Source of the DNA: Dermanyssus gallinae
Taxonomy: Eukaryota; Arthropoda; Arachnida; Mesostigmata; Dermanyssidae
NCBI GenBank assembly: GCA_003439945.1
Contig: QVRM01006585.1
Location: 1-64,000, forward strand
DNA length: 64,000 nucleotides
Direction: 5' to 3'
The notes beneath the pieces are model-generated. The model saw only the letters and a program-made list of their open reading frames with translations. It ran no database searches and was not told the origin of the DNA. A program made the position numbers and the translations under genes. This document shows, in pieces, positions 1 through 10,190 of the stretch (within the stretch, counting starts at the first letter, position 1; every line of letters starts with the position of its first letter).

Positions 1-450
1 CTAATGATTTTTATTGTTGCTGTGATTTTTGTTGTTGTTATTATTTTTGCTGATGAAGTCTTTATTATTGTTGTTCATGCTGTTCTTACTGTTGTTGTGC
101 CTCTGCCCCAAGAACGGCAGCGTCACGATTGCCAGAGACCAACCGCAATGGCGGGGCAGGACACTCGACCTGAGTGGGATGTTATCGGTCTGTCATTCGG
201 TCCAGCCACATGGGCTTATAGACGTCGACGACTGGGTCAAGCTGATCTTAGCATTATTTGTAGTTCTGGTGGTGATTTTATTGCTGGATATGTTTTCATT
301 GCTGTCACCAGAAACGTTTGTCGTCGCTGTTGTTACCAATGTCGCTGGTCGGTGGTAATGGTGGTGGTGGTGGTGGAGAAGCAGACAAGAGACGATCCGG
401 TGCTGCTTCGTATCAGAGCTGCGTTCATCCTGGTTGTTGAATAGTTGGCG
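1..450. repeat. Degenerate (TTG)n/(GTT)n-rich tract
   Basis: Imperfect TTG/GTT triplets run through most of this interval. Both strands stay open for 90-146 codons, which the triplet bias alone can explain. The minus frame between 193 and 477 has a somewhat more mixed composition (His, Asn, Ser and Thr runs) and could include an exon, but I see no domain and no clear splice borders. I treat it as low-complexity DNA. Confidence 0.5.
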
Positions 451-897
451 CCGGATGGCGCCCGATGAGCTTAGCATGCCTCTCGTGTAGTTCGTGCGCC
501 GGTATTGTATGCCAGGCTCAGGACGAAGAAGAACGAAAACAGACAGTCTAGTCTGTTCTTTAGTTCTTTAACTGGTGTGCTAGTTAGTAATAGTTAGTGA
601 AGGCAGTGTAGATCAACACGTTAACTGGTCAAAAGCAGCAGCAGCAGCTACAACAAAAAATCAGCTACAATACCAGCAGTACCAGCAACAATAACAAGAA
701 CAGCGGGTGCATCAATAATAGCAACAATCACCGCAGCAAGCTTCGAGATAGATTTTGTCAAAATTACTTCGCAACAATAACACACTGCTTGCCTGCTGCA
801 CTGTGGTGGAGCAATTCAGCTGAGTCCCTCGGAGTTCGACGAGTACGTTTACAAATAATGGCTTGGCACTGTGAAATTACTTCCAAGTAACAGGCCA
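451..897. other. Unassigned spacer with CAG/CAA triplets
   Basis: This is single-copy DNA just left of the tandem duplication. It contains a GC-rich near-palindrome around 445-462 and a CAG/CAA-rich stretch at about 630-745. No coding frame or RNA gene is recognised. It ends in a six-T run that is also the left border of the duplicated block. Confidence 0.4.
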
Positions 898-988
898 TTT
901 TTTAAATCTCTCCTCTAGGTCGTATTTGGTGCTGCGTCGCGTGTCAAAAACTGGCGACTGTGTTGCCACAACGCTGGCCGGTAAAGTT

Positions 989-1575
989 TCAAAGCGGTAC
1001 TTTCGGAGAGTCAAACCGCTTGTAAGTCGCTGTCAGACATATGATTGTAGGTAGCTGACCGTCCGAGAGAACCCGAAGAGGAGAAAGACAGCGCGCTAGC
1101 CAAAACAACGTGAATTGTGTGGTGTTGAATTTTTGGATAATAATAATAATATATTTTTTTGAACAAGGGTTTATTTTATCAATATGTACATGTATCACAA
1201 TTATCAATATATTACTTATATTATTCTTATTGCTTGAGTGTCGGTGACCACTCAACATCATCTTGGCGTAGCCTCTCTGTAATTCTAATGACACTCTCTG
1301 TCGAAGGAAAGCGGTCGATCTTGTCTCCGCTGTGGCCTCGAAGAGCTTCTTCCCAAGCTCCTTTGTCAGTTTGAGTGCATCATTGCCCCAAACGCCAGAT
1401 GACTCGAGGCCGAACGCCATTACAACATGGTCCTCAAGGAGATGCGCGTATAAGCGCCGTTTGTGCATCTCCCGTTGGTGGATAATGTTGCCGACGCCCA
1501 CGTTGGCTAGTGCACGATTGCCAAGGGCGTACGTGTCGTAGACGGTGACGTCCCATGTCAGCGGCCGATTGCGCT
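989..1575 (-). pseudogene. LINE C-terminal endonuclease-like fragment (copy 1)
   Basis: Read on the minus strand, this is the extreme C-terminus of a non-LTR retrotransposon polyprotein. The frame opens directly beside a (TAA)n array with the residues TWDVTVYDTYA. It continues through a Lys/Arg/Tyr-rich helix (HKRRLYAHL), then GLESSGVWGNDA and the motif STAFLRQRVSLELQRGYAK. This order matches the C-terminal block of the better preserved fragment at 42243-43740 (WDAT, ETLGPV, EFLRQLLSLAVCRGNAAS). I infer a restriction-like endonuclease family, because an upstream PDG motif is visible in the other member. It is 5' truncated, has only vestigial coding, and is unlikely to be expressed. Confidence 0.72.
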
Positions 1576-1577
1576 AT

Positions 1578-1586
1578 ATAATAATA

Positions 1587-1645
<59 letters not shown>
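1578..1645. repeat. (TAA)n microsatellite, copy 1
   Basis: This is an almost perfect (TAA)n array. It separates a minus-strand LINE fragment on its left from plus-strand fragments of the same family on its right. LINEs of this type can end in short A/T-rich tandem repeats, so the array may have grown from a 3' tail. Confidence 0.9.
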
Positions 1646-1740
1646 GGTGATCATGGCACAGTAAAGCTTCTATATCCGATGATGACTTTGGCTGTTTGCA
1701 GGGGAAATGCTACTTCCATTGTGGGCGCCATAGGCTGAAC
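1646..1740 (+). pseudogene. LINE 3'-terminal coding stub (copy 1)
   Basis: The plus frame here reads MTLAVCRGNATSIVGAIG and then a stop. This nearly equals the C-terminal end of the 42-43 kb LINE (LAVCRGNAASILGAMG, stop). Only the last 20-odd codons and a short 3' UTR remain. It is a separate, severely 5'-truncated insertion or the broken end of a longer one. Confidence 0.68.
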
Positions 1741-1839
1741 CAGCGTACGAGTAAATATTCTCACCTGACAAATATCTCAATTTATAATAATATTAATCGT
1801 ATTAGTGAGGGATGCTTTCAAGCTTTGCCTTCAGTTAGC

Positions 1840-2440
1840 TTGGCACCTTGCTAGATTCTAACTCCTTCCGCATGGTGTCGGCAATTAGGATAGGCGTCCC
1901 CGTCTGTGAGCCGTTCTTATGCATGCCGTGTGGTGATCTAGTCGATTTTGACGGTCTACACCCGTTAAGCTGCCCAAAAGTTCCGGCCAACTCACAGAAC
2001 ACACAGAGCTTAATTGAATAGTGTGAAAGACACTAAGAAGAGCAGGAATATTATTCACATTCAAGCCCGAAGGTCTAAGCGGAACAAATTAATTACGACT
2101 TGGTAAGGTTACCATACCTCTACGGTCACAACACGCCAAAGGCTTTGTCTGGGGTGTAACTGTCTCATTCATGGCGACGCTGTCATACCGTCATCACAGC
2201 TCTGTCGAGTGTGGATGGGTCGCAGAACGCGCAGAGTCGAAAAAGCAAAGAAAGTATATCGAACTGTCAAAGAACTACCATTCCTTGTCTTTTGCTTTGG
2301 AGACACTGGACCCTATAAGTGTTGGCACCGCAGAGTTTTTAAGGGATATCGCAAAACGTACAGAAAATGTTATGGGCAACTGACGCGAGGCGATGTTTGT
2401 AGAGAGAACGCAGCTTCGATTATAGTAGTAGTAGTAGTAG
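1840..2440 (+). pseudogene. LINE zinc-knuckle and endonuclease-like relic (copy 1)
   Basis: This is a decayed plus-strand fragment of the same LINE family. With frameshifts allowed, the order is a CxxC knuckle followed by DFDGLHP and LSCPK, then HTELN, an RRAGI helix, KVTIPLRSQHAKGFVWGVTV, a basic stretch (SKKQRKYIELSK), FALETLDPISVGTAEFLRDI, and a final CRENAASI. The parallel with 43020-43615 is residue by residue. The WD pair of the endonuclease motif is WG here, so a presumed catalytic aspartate is lost. The right end runs into a (TAG)n array. This is a pseudogene. Confidence 0.65.
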
Positions 2441-2446
2441 TAGTAG
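2416..2446. repeat. (TAG)n microsatellite, copy 1
   Basis: About eight TAG/GTA units sit exactly where the last codons and 3' end of the plus-strand LINE relic should be. Copy 2 has one more unit (8136-8163). Confidence 0.85.
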
Positions 2447-2453
2447 TTTTCCT

Positions 2454-3190
2454 TTAATCAAATATGGGTTTACACATATACATCATGGACATCACATTTC
2501 TAGAGTTGAGACAACGGAATTGCTTTTTCTCAACGCTGAAGGTGATATAGATCACACGGGCGGGCACACAACTTACATATGCACTCCGGCGAGATCTCAT
2601 GAAACTTCTCACGCACATAGACCTCCAGGTGGAAGCCGTGGACGGCAAATCTGGTGACTAAATGTCGGTTCTCATAACTGCAGCCTTTCCACAAATCGGA
2701 CGTCATTGCCTTAGCTTCACGGAGTAGCGAGACGATGTCGGGCATTTACTTTCCTAAGTAAATTTGTGTTCTCTAAAGGCCGTCGTCTTCGGTAGGTTGT
2801 ACATCCTCGCCAGTAAGTACACTCACCTATTCAGGCTAGTGCAGTAGACGTTCAATGTTTTCTTTAGAAAACTGGTTTTGAGGCGATCAAGCGCCTTTAT
2901 GTTCGGCCTCGAGAAATGAGGCCAAACCACCTGAACACAGTAGGATGCGGTGAGTGCATTCTTCAAGTTAAACAAGCTAACAGAAACCTTCATCGACAGC
3001 CTGCATGGGTCCTTGACTCTGTGAAAGGATTGTAGACCCTTTTAGCCCTCTATCTTTAGCATGCCTAGTGAAAAGTGTGGCACGTGAGGAAAACCCGACT
3101 CCCAGGTAGGGCGTGTAGGGAACGATTTCGATTGTTTCCGAATTAATACAACGCCTCCGCCACAAGGATTCATCGAGGATCCCCATTGAC
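2454..3190 (-). pseudogene. Second LINE, C-terminal relic (copy 1)
   Basis: A second LINE lineage on the minus strand. From high to low coordinates the translated pieces read PYTPYLGVGFSSRATLFTRH (the YLGV block after the reverse transcriptase palm). After frameshifts come LKTSFLKKTLNVYCTSLN (thumb/connection type) and then REKFHEISPECICKLCARP ending in CDLYH, a Cys/His knuckle near the C-terminus. The order is that of a LINE polyprotein downstream of the reverse transcriptase. The 5' side runs into the fold-back palindrome at 3148-3540. Several stops and frameshifts make it a fossil. The clade is uncertain. Confidence 0.6.
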
Positions 3191-3540
3191 TCTCGCTCCC
3201 TCTTATAGTAGCATTCATTATTATTGTTTAATTTTTACAATTGTGTTGATTAAACATTTTTACTGCCAGCAGTTAATTTCGTGTCCGCTCATAGCATATC
3301 TAACCTAGCGCTATAATCAAATCCAGTCAGCATTTATTATAGCGTCTATAATAAAAGCCGACTGGATTTTATTATACCGCTAGGTTAGATATGCTATGAG
3401 CGGACACGAAATTAACTGCTGGCAGTAAAAATGTTTAATAAACACAATTGTAAGAATTAAACAATAATAATGAATGCTGCTATAAGAGGGAGCGAGAGTC
3501 AATGGGGATCCTCGATGAGTCTATGAGGCTGAGGCGTTGT
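3148..3540. repeat. Fold-back palindrome, copy 1
   Basis: This is a long inverted repeat centred near 3344 with arms of about 190 bp and almost no spacer. The left arm reads from ACAACGCCTC at 3148 into the centre. The right arm returns the same sequence to GAGGCGTTGT at 3531-3540. Inner parts (about 3180-3505) pair nearly perfectly, while the outer 30-40 bases have diverged. Both outer arms encode MGILDES followed by a degenerate RRC, one on each strand, so the arms derive from the LINE next door. It could form a large hairpin or cruciform. Confidence 0.88.
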
Positions 3541-4262
3541 AACTACACTGCTATACCGACTCAAGTCATAGAGCTTTGATGTCTTTTTTTTTCGGTAGAG
3601 ATGGTAAGTTCTTTTACGCATTGTTGCTACGAGTGCGGGGTGTTCCCCTCTCGAGCAGTATGGGACTCGATCCTAGCGGTTGGATGTTGGTCCGCCAAAG
3701 CCCCTACCCACTAAACACACCCCCCTTTAAGCTTTACTCTCTTATGGCCATAGAACAATACTATGGGCTATGAGCTTTGATGTCTGGTACGTGGAAAGTG
3801 CGACGAATAATTGTTGATGGAACATTTACATATGAACTGAGTGTATCCATATAATAATATATCTAACCTATACAAATTATTTACATAGCTAGATATACAT
3901 ATATACATGTGAATGTTATCAAATATAAACACACACACACACCTATAATAAGCGTTTTTTATAAGATATTTATAAGATATTACTGGGTTAAACAAACAAA
4001 ATACTTTGGAATCTATCCGACCGTTCCTCGTGGGTCGAACCGGCGGCTTACATAACACATTTATAATTTATTATTTAATTTTACGGTTACAGGAAAATGT
4101 GAATAACTAACTACACTATGGCTTGTAAGGAGCGCTACCAGTTGAGCTTATCCCCTCATTGTGCCCATAATTTCTGCCGCATTGCCGCGCTGAACCGCCA
4201 GAGATCGCCGCTGGACCGGCGGCTATTAGCATCACAGGACACCACTGTTACGCCGTTCCGCC
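3541..4262. other. Unassigned spacer within unit (copy 1)
   Basis: I recognise no gene here. It holds a (CA)n run near 3930-3942, a few tRNA-box-like strings (for example GGGTCGAACC near 4032) without a full tRNA fold, and a GC-richer stretch at 4118-4262. It recurs in copy 2 at 9259-9981 with only isolated changes. Confidence 0.4.
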
Positions 4263-4263
4263 C

Positions 4264-4341
<78 letters not shown>

Positions 4342-4349
4342 TGATTGAT

Positions 4350-4391
<42 letters not shown>
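4264..4391. repeat. (TA)n with (GATT)n interruption, copy 1
   Basis: Two (TA)n arrays are separated by GATTGATTGATTGA and followed by another (GATT)n. On the minus strand the (AATC)n follows AATAAT directly downstream of the reverse transcriptase gene, so it probably began as the 3' tail of that LINE. The array is much longer than in copy 2. Confidence 0.85.
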
Positions 4392-4394
<3 letters not shown>

Positions 4395-4529
4395 TGATTG
4401 ATTGATTGATTTATTATTCGCTTGGCATGCATACCTAAATACACATGTCACCCTTTTTTATCAGGGGCGCTTAGAGCGGCAGCATATATGTTACCTATGC
4501 ATCTGAATAATCAATGTACACTTCCATAC

Positions 4530-5827
4530 CTACTGAGTATTTGCTTTCCATTGGGACAGCCTCTTCTTTGTAATATCGACCAGGTCCTTTCTAACGTTTG
4601 GTCCTAGAGCTAGGGCATCCGACAGCTCTATATCTCTGCTCCCCCCTAGGGCTGTACATTCTTTAACAATATGCTCAATTGACTCATTCCCTAGTCCACA
4701 TGCTCGACATTCTGTACTTTGTCCCTCCATATATTTAGCTCTTTGTATCCTTGTATCCAACATCCCTGCCCTGGCATCTGCCAATAGCCCGCTCGCTTTG
4801 AATTATCGTATACCCATTCTACCCCGCCCCTTTCCGTCTTTTCCTTTCCATATATACTTGCCAAACTCGATCTGGAACCCATCGCCAATTTCCATTTGCC
4901 TGTATATGACTTGTTCACCCTCGATTTCACCATCTTCTCCGATATTCCCGCTCTGGCCCATTGCTGACTATTGTACCCAATCTCCCTAGCTGCAAATTCT
5001 ACTCTGCGATCCCACTTCGTTTTCATCTTTAGTGCCGTCTTTACCAGCTGCATCTGTTTAACCCATCTTTTATTTGTGACACTTTTAATCCTAACACTAA
5101 ATCTTAGCTTACTTTGTACTTCCCTTTGTATAAATTTTGACATTCCTCCTTCGCCCTCAAGAAATTCCCTAGCGCAATTAAAACGGCAACCCAATGCAAA
5201 TCTTATCACTTCTCTTTGTATTGTTTCTAACTTCTTTCCTAACCCCGCGCTGTGGACCAGAGAGGCGTTAGCAAAGGTCAATCCTGGCACATACATGGCC
5301 TTCCATATATTCCTTGTTACTATATATTTGTTAAACCCCCAGAGGCCCTTACACCTTACTGCATTTCTTCCTCTTTCAGCTTTCTTCCTCCGTAATATCT
5401 CTTCTTTTTCTAGATAATTCCCCCCTGTAGTCATTGTCACCCCAAGATACTTGTACTCACTTTTATACTCCAATTCCTTCCCCTGTACTACAAGCTTTCT
5501 TTCCTCCCTAATTCCGTTAAATACTAAAACTACGCTCTTTTTTTCATTAAACACCATGTCTAGTTCCTCCGCTGCTTCCCCACATGCATTCAACATTTGT
5601 TGAACCTCGCTAGTGCCCCGCCCTAACACTACCATATCATCAGCAAACAGCAGCACAGGTGTCTTGATATATACACCTTTTTCCCCTATCTGCCACCCTA
5701 AACCCGTTTTATTAATCCTTCGCGCTATTCTCTCTATATACATCAAATATCTATATATATATATGCTTGATGGCATTTGTTCATACGTATTGTGCTCTAA
5801 TTTCGAGTTGGCCAGGCGAATGCACAC
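4530..5827 (-). pseudogene. LINE reverse transcriptase, frameshifted (copy 1)
   Basis: This is the C-terminal part of a LINE reverse transcriptase on the minus strand, identical to the open frame in copy 2 apart from one missing T. The run TTTT at 10458-10461 is TTT near 4796-4798, which shifts the frame about 80 codons before the end. What remains are the palm motif LLFADDMVVLG, the YKYLGV block, the thumb and connection region, and, in the shifted frame, the Cys/His knuckle CRACGLGNESIEHIVKEC. As assembled it is broken. A homopolymer sequencing error is an equally good explanation. Confidence 0.82.
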
Positions 5828-5897
5828 GCAGCAAAGTCAGCGCATCAAAGACTGTATAATGGCCGATTCCAGCAGTAGTAGACTGAGCATTCGGCAT

Positions 5898-6195
5898 TGT
5901 TAACGTTAACTCAGTGGCTGCGCCAGAGGCAAGCTCCGGAATTCCGCCCCGACAAGCTGACTAACCGAGCTAGCAACAATAATATTGGCCACCAGTGAAG
6001 CAACTTAAGCAAGGATGGAAGTGTATAAGCGGATTCGCGTGCGGCAGTATTTTGCCATACAGACTTTGTTTTAAATAACCTCCGGAGCACTAGAGTACCA
6101 CAAGGCCCAAAAAGTTTTAGCAAATCAATGCGCAGCTCATATCATCATATACCTGCCGCGAATGTCTTGATTTTAGATCAGCTTTATGTCTTAAC

Positions 6196-6235
<40 letters not shown>

Positions 6236-6603
6236 ATGTTAGATATGCTGTACATTAAATTTTCTATTATTTTATTTGTTCTATTTTACGCTGCGTTCTT
6301 AAAAGCTTTGTTGTTCGTCGCTGGTTAATCTACTGTATTTGTTGCTTACTTTTGGATTTGCATCTGCAAACCCCCGGCTGGAGCCACTTTGTCTTAACCT
6401 CTCGGCAACCCTCCTTGGAATGCAGCACTTCCGTTAGTTCAAGGTTCGTCAGAAGGCAGACCTACTGATTGTGATTTGCACGCTTAAGCCCAAAGCATTA
6501 AATTATCTCACTAAACTCTGAAACGCTTATCCAGTTTAATTTGTCATTAAGCGGAAAAAGGTACGTAATGAGTATGCTACGAGAGTGCGGTAGAATAAAA
6601 CTC
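5898..6603. other. Unassigned spacer, end of copy 1
   Basis: The stretch contains a (TA)n array at 6200-6231, a small hairpin-prone region near 6120-6180, and AT-rich single-copy-like DNA. Short frames on both strands show no recognisable motif. It recurs as 11560-12252. Confidence 0.4.
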
Positions 6604-6694
6604 TTTTTTAAATCTCTCCTCTAGGTCGTATTTGGTGCTGCGTCGCGTGTCAAAAACTGGCGACTGTGTTGCCACAACGCTGGCCGGTAAAGTT

Positions 6695-7286
6695 TCAAAG
6701 CGGTACTTTCGGAGAGTCAAACCGCTTGTAAGTCGCTGTCAGACATATGATTGTAGGTAGCTGACCGTCCGAGAGAACCCGAAGAGGAGAAAGACAGCGC
6801 GCTAGCCAAAACAACGTGAATTGTGTGGTGTTGAATTTTTGGATAATAATAATAATAATAATATATTTTTTTGAACAAGGGTTTATTTTATCAATATGTA
6901 CATGTATCACAATTATCAATATATTACTTATGTTATTCTTATTGCTTGAGTGTCGGTGACCACTCAACATCATCTTGGCGTAGCCTCTCTGTAATTCTAA
7001 TGACACTCTCTGTCGAAGGAAAGCGGTCGATCTTGTCTCCGCTGTGGCCTCGAAGAGCTTCTTCCCAAGCTCCTTTGTCAGTTTGAGTGCATCATTGCCC
7101 CAAACGCCAGATGACTCGAGGCCGAACGCCATTACAACATGGTCCTCAAGGAGATGCGCGTATAAGCGCCGTTTGTGCATCTCCCGTTGGTGGATAATGT
7201 TGCCGACGCCCACGTTGGCTAGTGCACGATTGCCAAGGGCGTACGTGTCGTAGACGGTGACGTCCCATGTCAGCGGCCGATTGCGC

Positions 7287-7287
<1 letters not shown>
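6695..7287 (-). pseudogene. LINE C-terminal endonuclease-like fragment (copy 2)
   Basis: This is the second copy of the fragment at 989-1575. The protein is identical until the low-complexity tail, where a longer (TAA)n adds two isoleucine codons. The TWDVTVYDTYA start again lies directly beside a (TAA)n array. Confidence 0.72.

Positions 7288-7288
<1 letters not shown>

Positions 7289-7358
<70 letters not shown>
7289..7358. repeat. (TAA)n microsatellite, copy 2
   Basis: A perfect (TAA)n array equivalent to 1578-1645. The partner array has an interrupted start. Confidence 0.9.
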
Positions 7359-7453
7359 GGTGATCATGGCACAGTAAAGCTTCTATATCCGATGATGACT
7401 TTGGCTGTTTGCAGGGGAAATGCTACTTCCATTGTGGGCGCCATAGGCTGAAC
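7359..7453 (+). pseudogene. LINE 3'-terminal coding stub (copy 2)
   Basis: Same as 1646-1740: the last codons LAVCRGNATSIVGAIG, a stop, and a short 3' UTR. Confidence 0.66.
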
Positions 7454-7552
7454 CAGCGTACGAGTAAATATTCTCACCTGACAAATATCTCAATTTATAA
7501 TAATATTAATCGTATTAGTGAGGGATGCTTTCAAGCTTTGCCTTCAGTTAGC

Positions 7553-8165
7553 TTGGCACCTTGCTAGATTCTAACTCCTTCCGCATGGTGTCGGCAATTA
7601 GGATAGGCGTCCCCGTCTGTGAGCCGTTCTTATGCATGCCGTGTGGTGATCTAGTCGATTTTGACGGTCTACACCCGTTAAGCTGCCCAAAAAGTTCCGG
7701 CCAACTCACAGAACACACAGAGCTTAATTGAATAGTGTGAAAGACACTAAGAAGAGCAGGAATATTATTCACATTCAAGCCCGAAGGTCTAAGCGGAACA
7801 AATTAATTACGACTTGGTAAGGTTACCATACCTCTACGGTCACAACACGCCAAAGGCTTTGTCTGGGGTGTAACTGTCTCATTCATGGCGACGATGTCAT
7901 ACCGTCATCACAGCTCTGTCGAGTGTGGATGGGTCGCAGAACGCGCAGAGTCGAAAAAGCAAAGAAAGTATATCGAACTGTCAAAGAACTACCATTCCTT
8001 GTCTTTTGCTTTGGAGACACTGGACCCTATAAGTGTTGGCACCGCAGAGTTTTTAAGGGATATCGCAAAACGTACAGAAAATGTTATGGGCAACTGACGC
8101 GAGGCGATGTTTGTAGAGAGAACGCAGCTTCGATTATAGTAGTAGTAGTAGTAGTAGTAGTAGTT
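7553..8165 (+). pseudogene. LINE zinc-knuckle and endonuclease-like relic (copy 2)
   Basis: Same as 1840-2440. Two differences are visible. There is an extra A in the run at about 7687-7692, and a C-to-A change near 7889 turns TLSYRHH into TMSYRHH. Neither restores a full frame. Confidence 0.63.
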
Positions 8166-8170
8166 TTCCT

Positions 8171-8908
8171 TTAATCAAATATGGGTTTACACATATACAT
8201 CATGGACATCACATTTCTAGAGTTGAGACAACGGAATTGCTTTTTCTCAACGCTGAAGGTGATATAGATCACACGGGCGGGCACACAACTTACATATGCA
8301 CTCCGGCGAGATCTCATGAAACTTCTCACGCACATAGACCTCCAGGTGGAAGCCGTGGACGGCAAATCTGGTGACTAAATGTCGGTTCTCATAACTGCAG
8401 CCTTTCCACAAATCGGACGTCATTGCCTTAGCTTCACGGAGTAGCGAGACGATGTCGGGCATTTTACTTTCCTAAGTAAATTTGTGTTCTCTAAAGGCCG
8501 TCGTCTTCGGTAGGTTGTACATCCTCGCCAGTAAGTACACTCACCTATTCAGGCTAGTGCAGTAGACGTTCAATGTTTTCTTTAGAAAACTGGTTTTGAG
8601 GCGATCAAGCGCCTTTATGTTCGGCCTCGAGAAATGAGGCCAAACCACCTGAACACAGTAGGATGCGGTGAGTGCATTCTTCAAGTTAAACAAGCTAACA
8701 GAAACCTTCATCGACAGCCTGCATGGGTCCTTGACTCTGTGAAAGGATTGTAGACCCTTTTAGCCCTCTATCTTTAGCATGCCTAGTGAAAAGTGTGGCA
8801 CGTGAGGAAAACCCGACTCCCAGGTAGGGAGTGTAGGGAACGATTTCGATTGTTTCCGAATTAATACAACGCCTCCGCCACAAGGATTCATCGAGGATCC
8901 CCATTGAC
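8171..8908 (-). pseudogene. Second LINE, C-terminal relic (copy 2)
   Basis: Same as 2454-3190. A single change (GGGCGTG to GGGAGTG near 8830) alters one residue of the YLGV block, and one extra T lies near 8461-8466. The knuckle segment CICKLCARPCDLYH is unchanged. Confidence 0.58.
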
Positions 8909-9258
8909 TCTCGCTCCCTCTTATAGTAGCATTCATTATTATTGTTTAATTTTTACAATTGTGTTGATTAAACATTTTTACTGCCAGCAGTTAATTTCGT
9001 GTCCGCTCATAGCATATCTAACCTAGCGCTATAATCAAATCCAGTCAGCATTTATTATAGCGTCTATAATAAAAGCCGACTGGATTTTATTATACCGCTA
9101 GGTTAGATATGCTATGAGCGGACACGAAATTAACTGCTGGCAGTAAAAATGTTTAATAAACACAATTGTAAGAATTAAACAATAATAATGAATGCTGCTA
9201 TAAGAGGGAGCGAGAGTCAATGGGGATCCTCGATGAGTCTATGAGGCTGAGGCGTTGT
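8866..9258. repeat. Fold-back palindrome, copy 2
   Basis: The inverted repeat of 3148-3540 is repeated base for base as far as I can read. That a near-perfect hairpin survived duplication unchanged is unusual, since such structures tend to be unstable. Confidence 0.87.
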
Positions 9259-9980
9259 AACTACACTGCTATACCGACTCAAGTCATAGAGCTTTGATGT
9301 CTTTTTTTTCGGTAGAGATGGTAAGTTCTTTTACGCATTGTTGCTACGAGTGCGGGGTGTTCCCCTCTCGAGCAGTATGGGACTCGATCCTAGCGGTTGG
9401 ATGTTGGTCCGCCAAAGCCCCTACCCACTAAACACACCCCCCTTTAAGCTTTACTCTCTTATGGCCATAGAACAATACTATGGGCTATGAGCTTTGATGT
9501 CTGGTACGTGGAAAGTGCGACGAATAATTGTTGATGGAACATTTACATATGAACTGAGTGTATCCATATAATAATATATCTAACCTATACAAATTATTTA
9601 CATAGCTAGATATACATATATACATGTGAATGTTATCAAATATAAACACACACACACACCTATAATAAGCCTTTTTTATAAGATATTTATAAGATATTAC
9701 TGGGTTAAACAAACAAAATACTTTGGAATCTATCCGACCGTTCCTCGTGGGTCGAACCGGCGGCTTACATAACACATTTATAATTTATTATTTAATTTTA
9801 CGGTTACAGGAAAATGTGAATAACTAACTACACTATGGCTTGTAAGGAGCGCTACCAGTTGAGCTTATCCCCTCATTGTGCCCATAATTTCTGCCGCATT
9901 GCCGCGCTGAACCGCCAGAGATCGCCGCTGGACCGGCGGCTATTAGCATCACAGGACACCACTGTTACGCCGTTCCGCCC

Positions 9981-9981
<1 letters not shown>

Positions 9982-10022
<41 letters not shown>

Positions 10023-10032
10023 TGATTGATTG

Positions 10033-10060
<28 letters not shown>
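9982..10060. repeat. (TA)n with (GATT)n interruption, copy 2
   Basis: The shorter allele-like version of 4264-4391, with the same GATTGATTGATTGA spacer between the two TA blocks. Confidence 0.85.
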
Positions 10061-10063
<3 letters not shown>

Positions 10064-10190
10064 TGATTGATTTATTATTCGCTTGGCATGCATACCTAAA
10101 TACACATGTCATCCTTTTTTATCAGGGGCGCTTAGAGCGGCAGCATATATGTTACCTATGCATCTGAATAATCAATGTACACTTCCATAC

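Larger units (their letters stand above)
898..6603. repeat. Tandem duplication, copy 1 (5.7 kb)
   Basis: This is the first of two direct copies. The sequence beginning TTTTTTAAATCTC at 898 recurs at 6604, and the sequence ending in AGAATAAAACTC at 6603 is matched at the end of copy 2. Reading the two side by side, I found about five substitutions and four single-base homopolymer differences outside the microsatellites. The (TA)n, (TAA)n and (TAG)n arrays differ in length. The junction falls in a T run, so only microhomology of one to six T is visible. Either a very recent duplication or two uncollapsed haplotypes placed in tandem by the assembler would explain it. Confidence 0.93.

Noticed and set aside
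3640..3700. tRNA-like boxes near a GGGACTCGATCC string
   Set aside because: No acceptor stem or anticodon arm can be drawn around it, and no second box is correctly spaced.
4232..4451. Frames of alternating Tyr-Ile near TA arrays
   Set aside because: Translation of (TA)n; the same occurs at more than twenty other arrays in the window.
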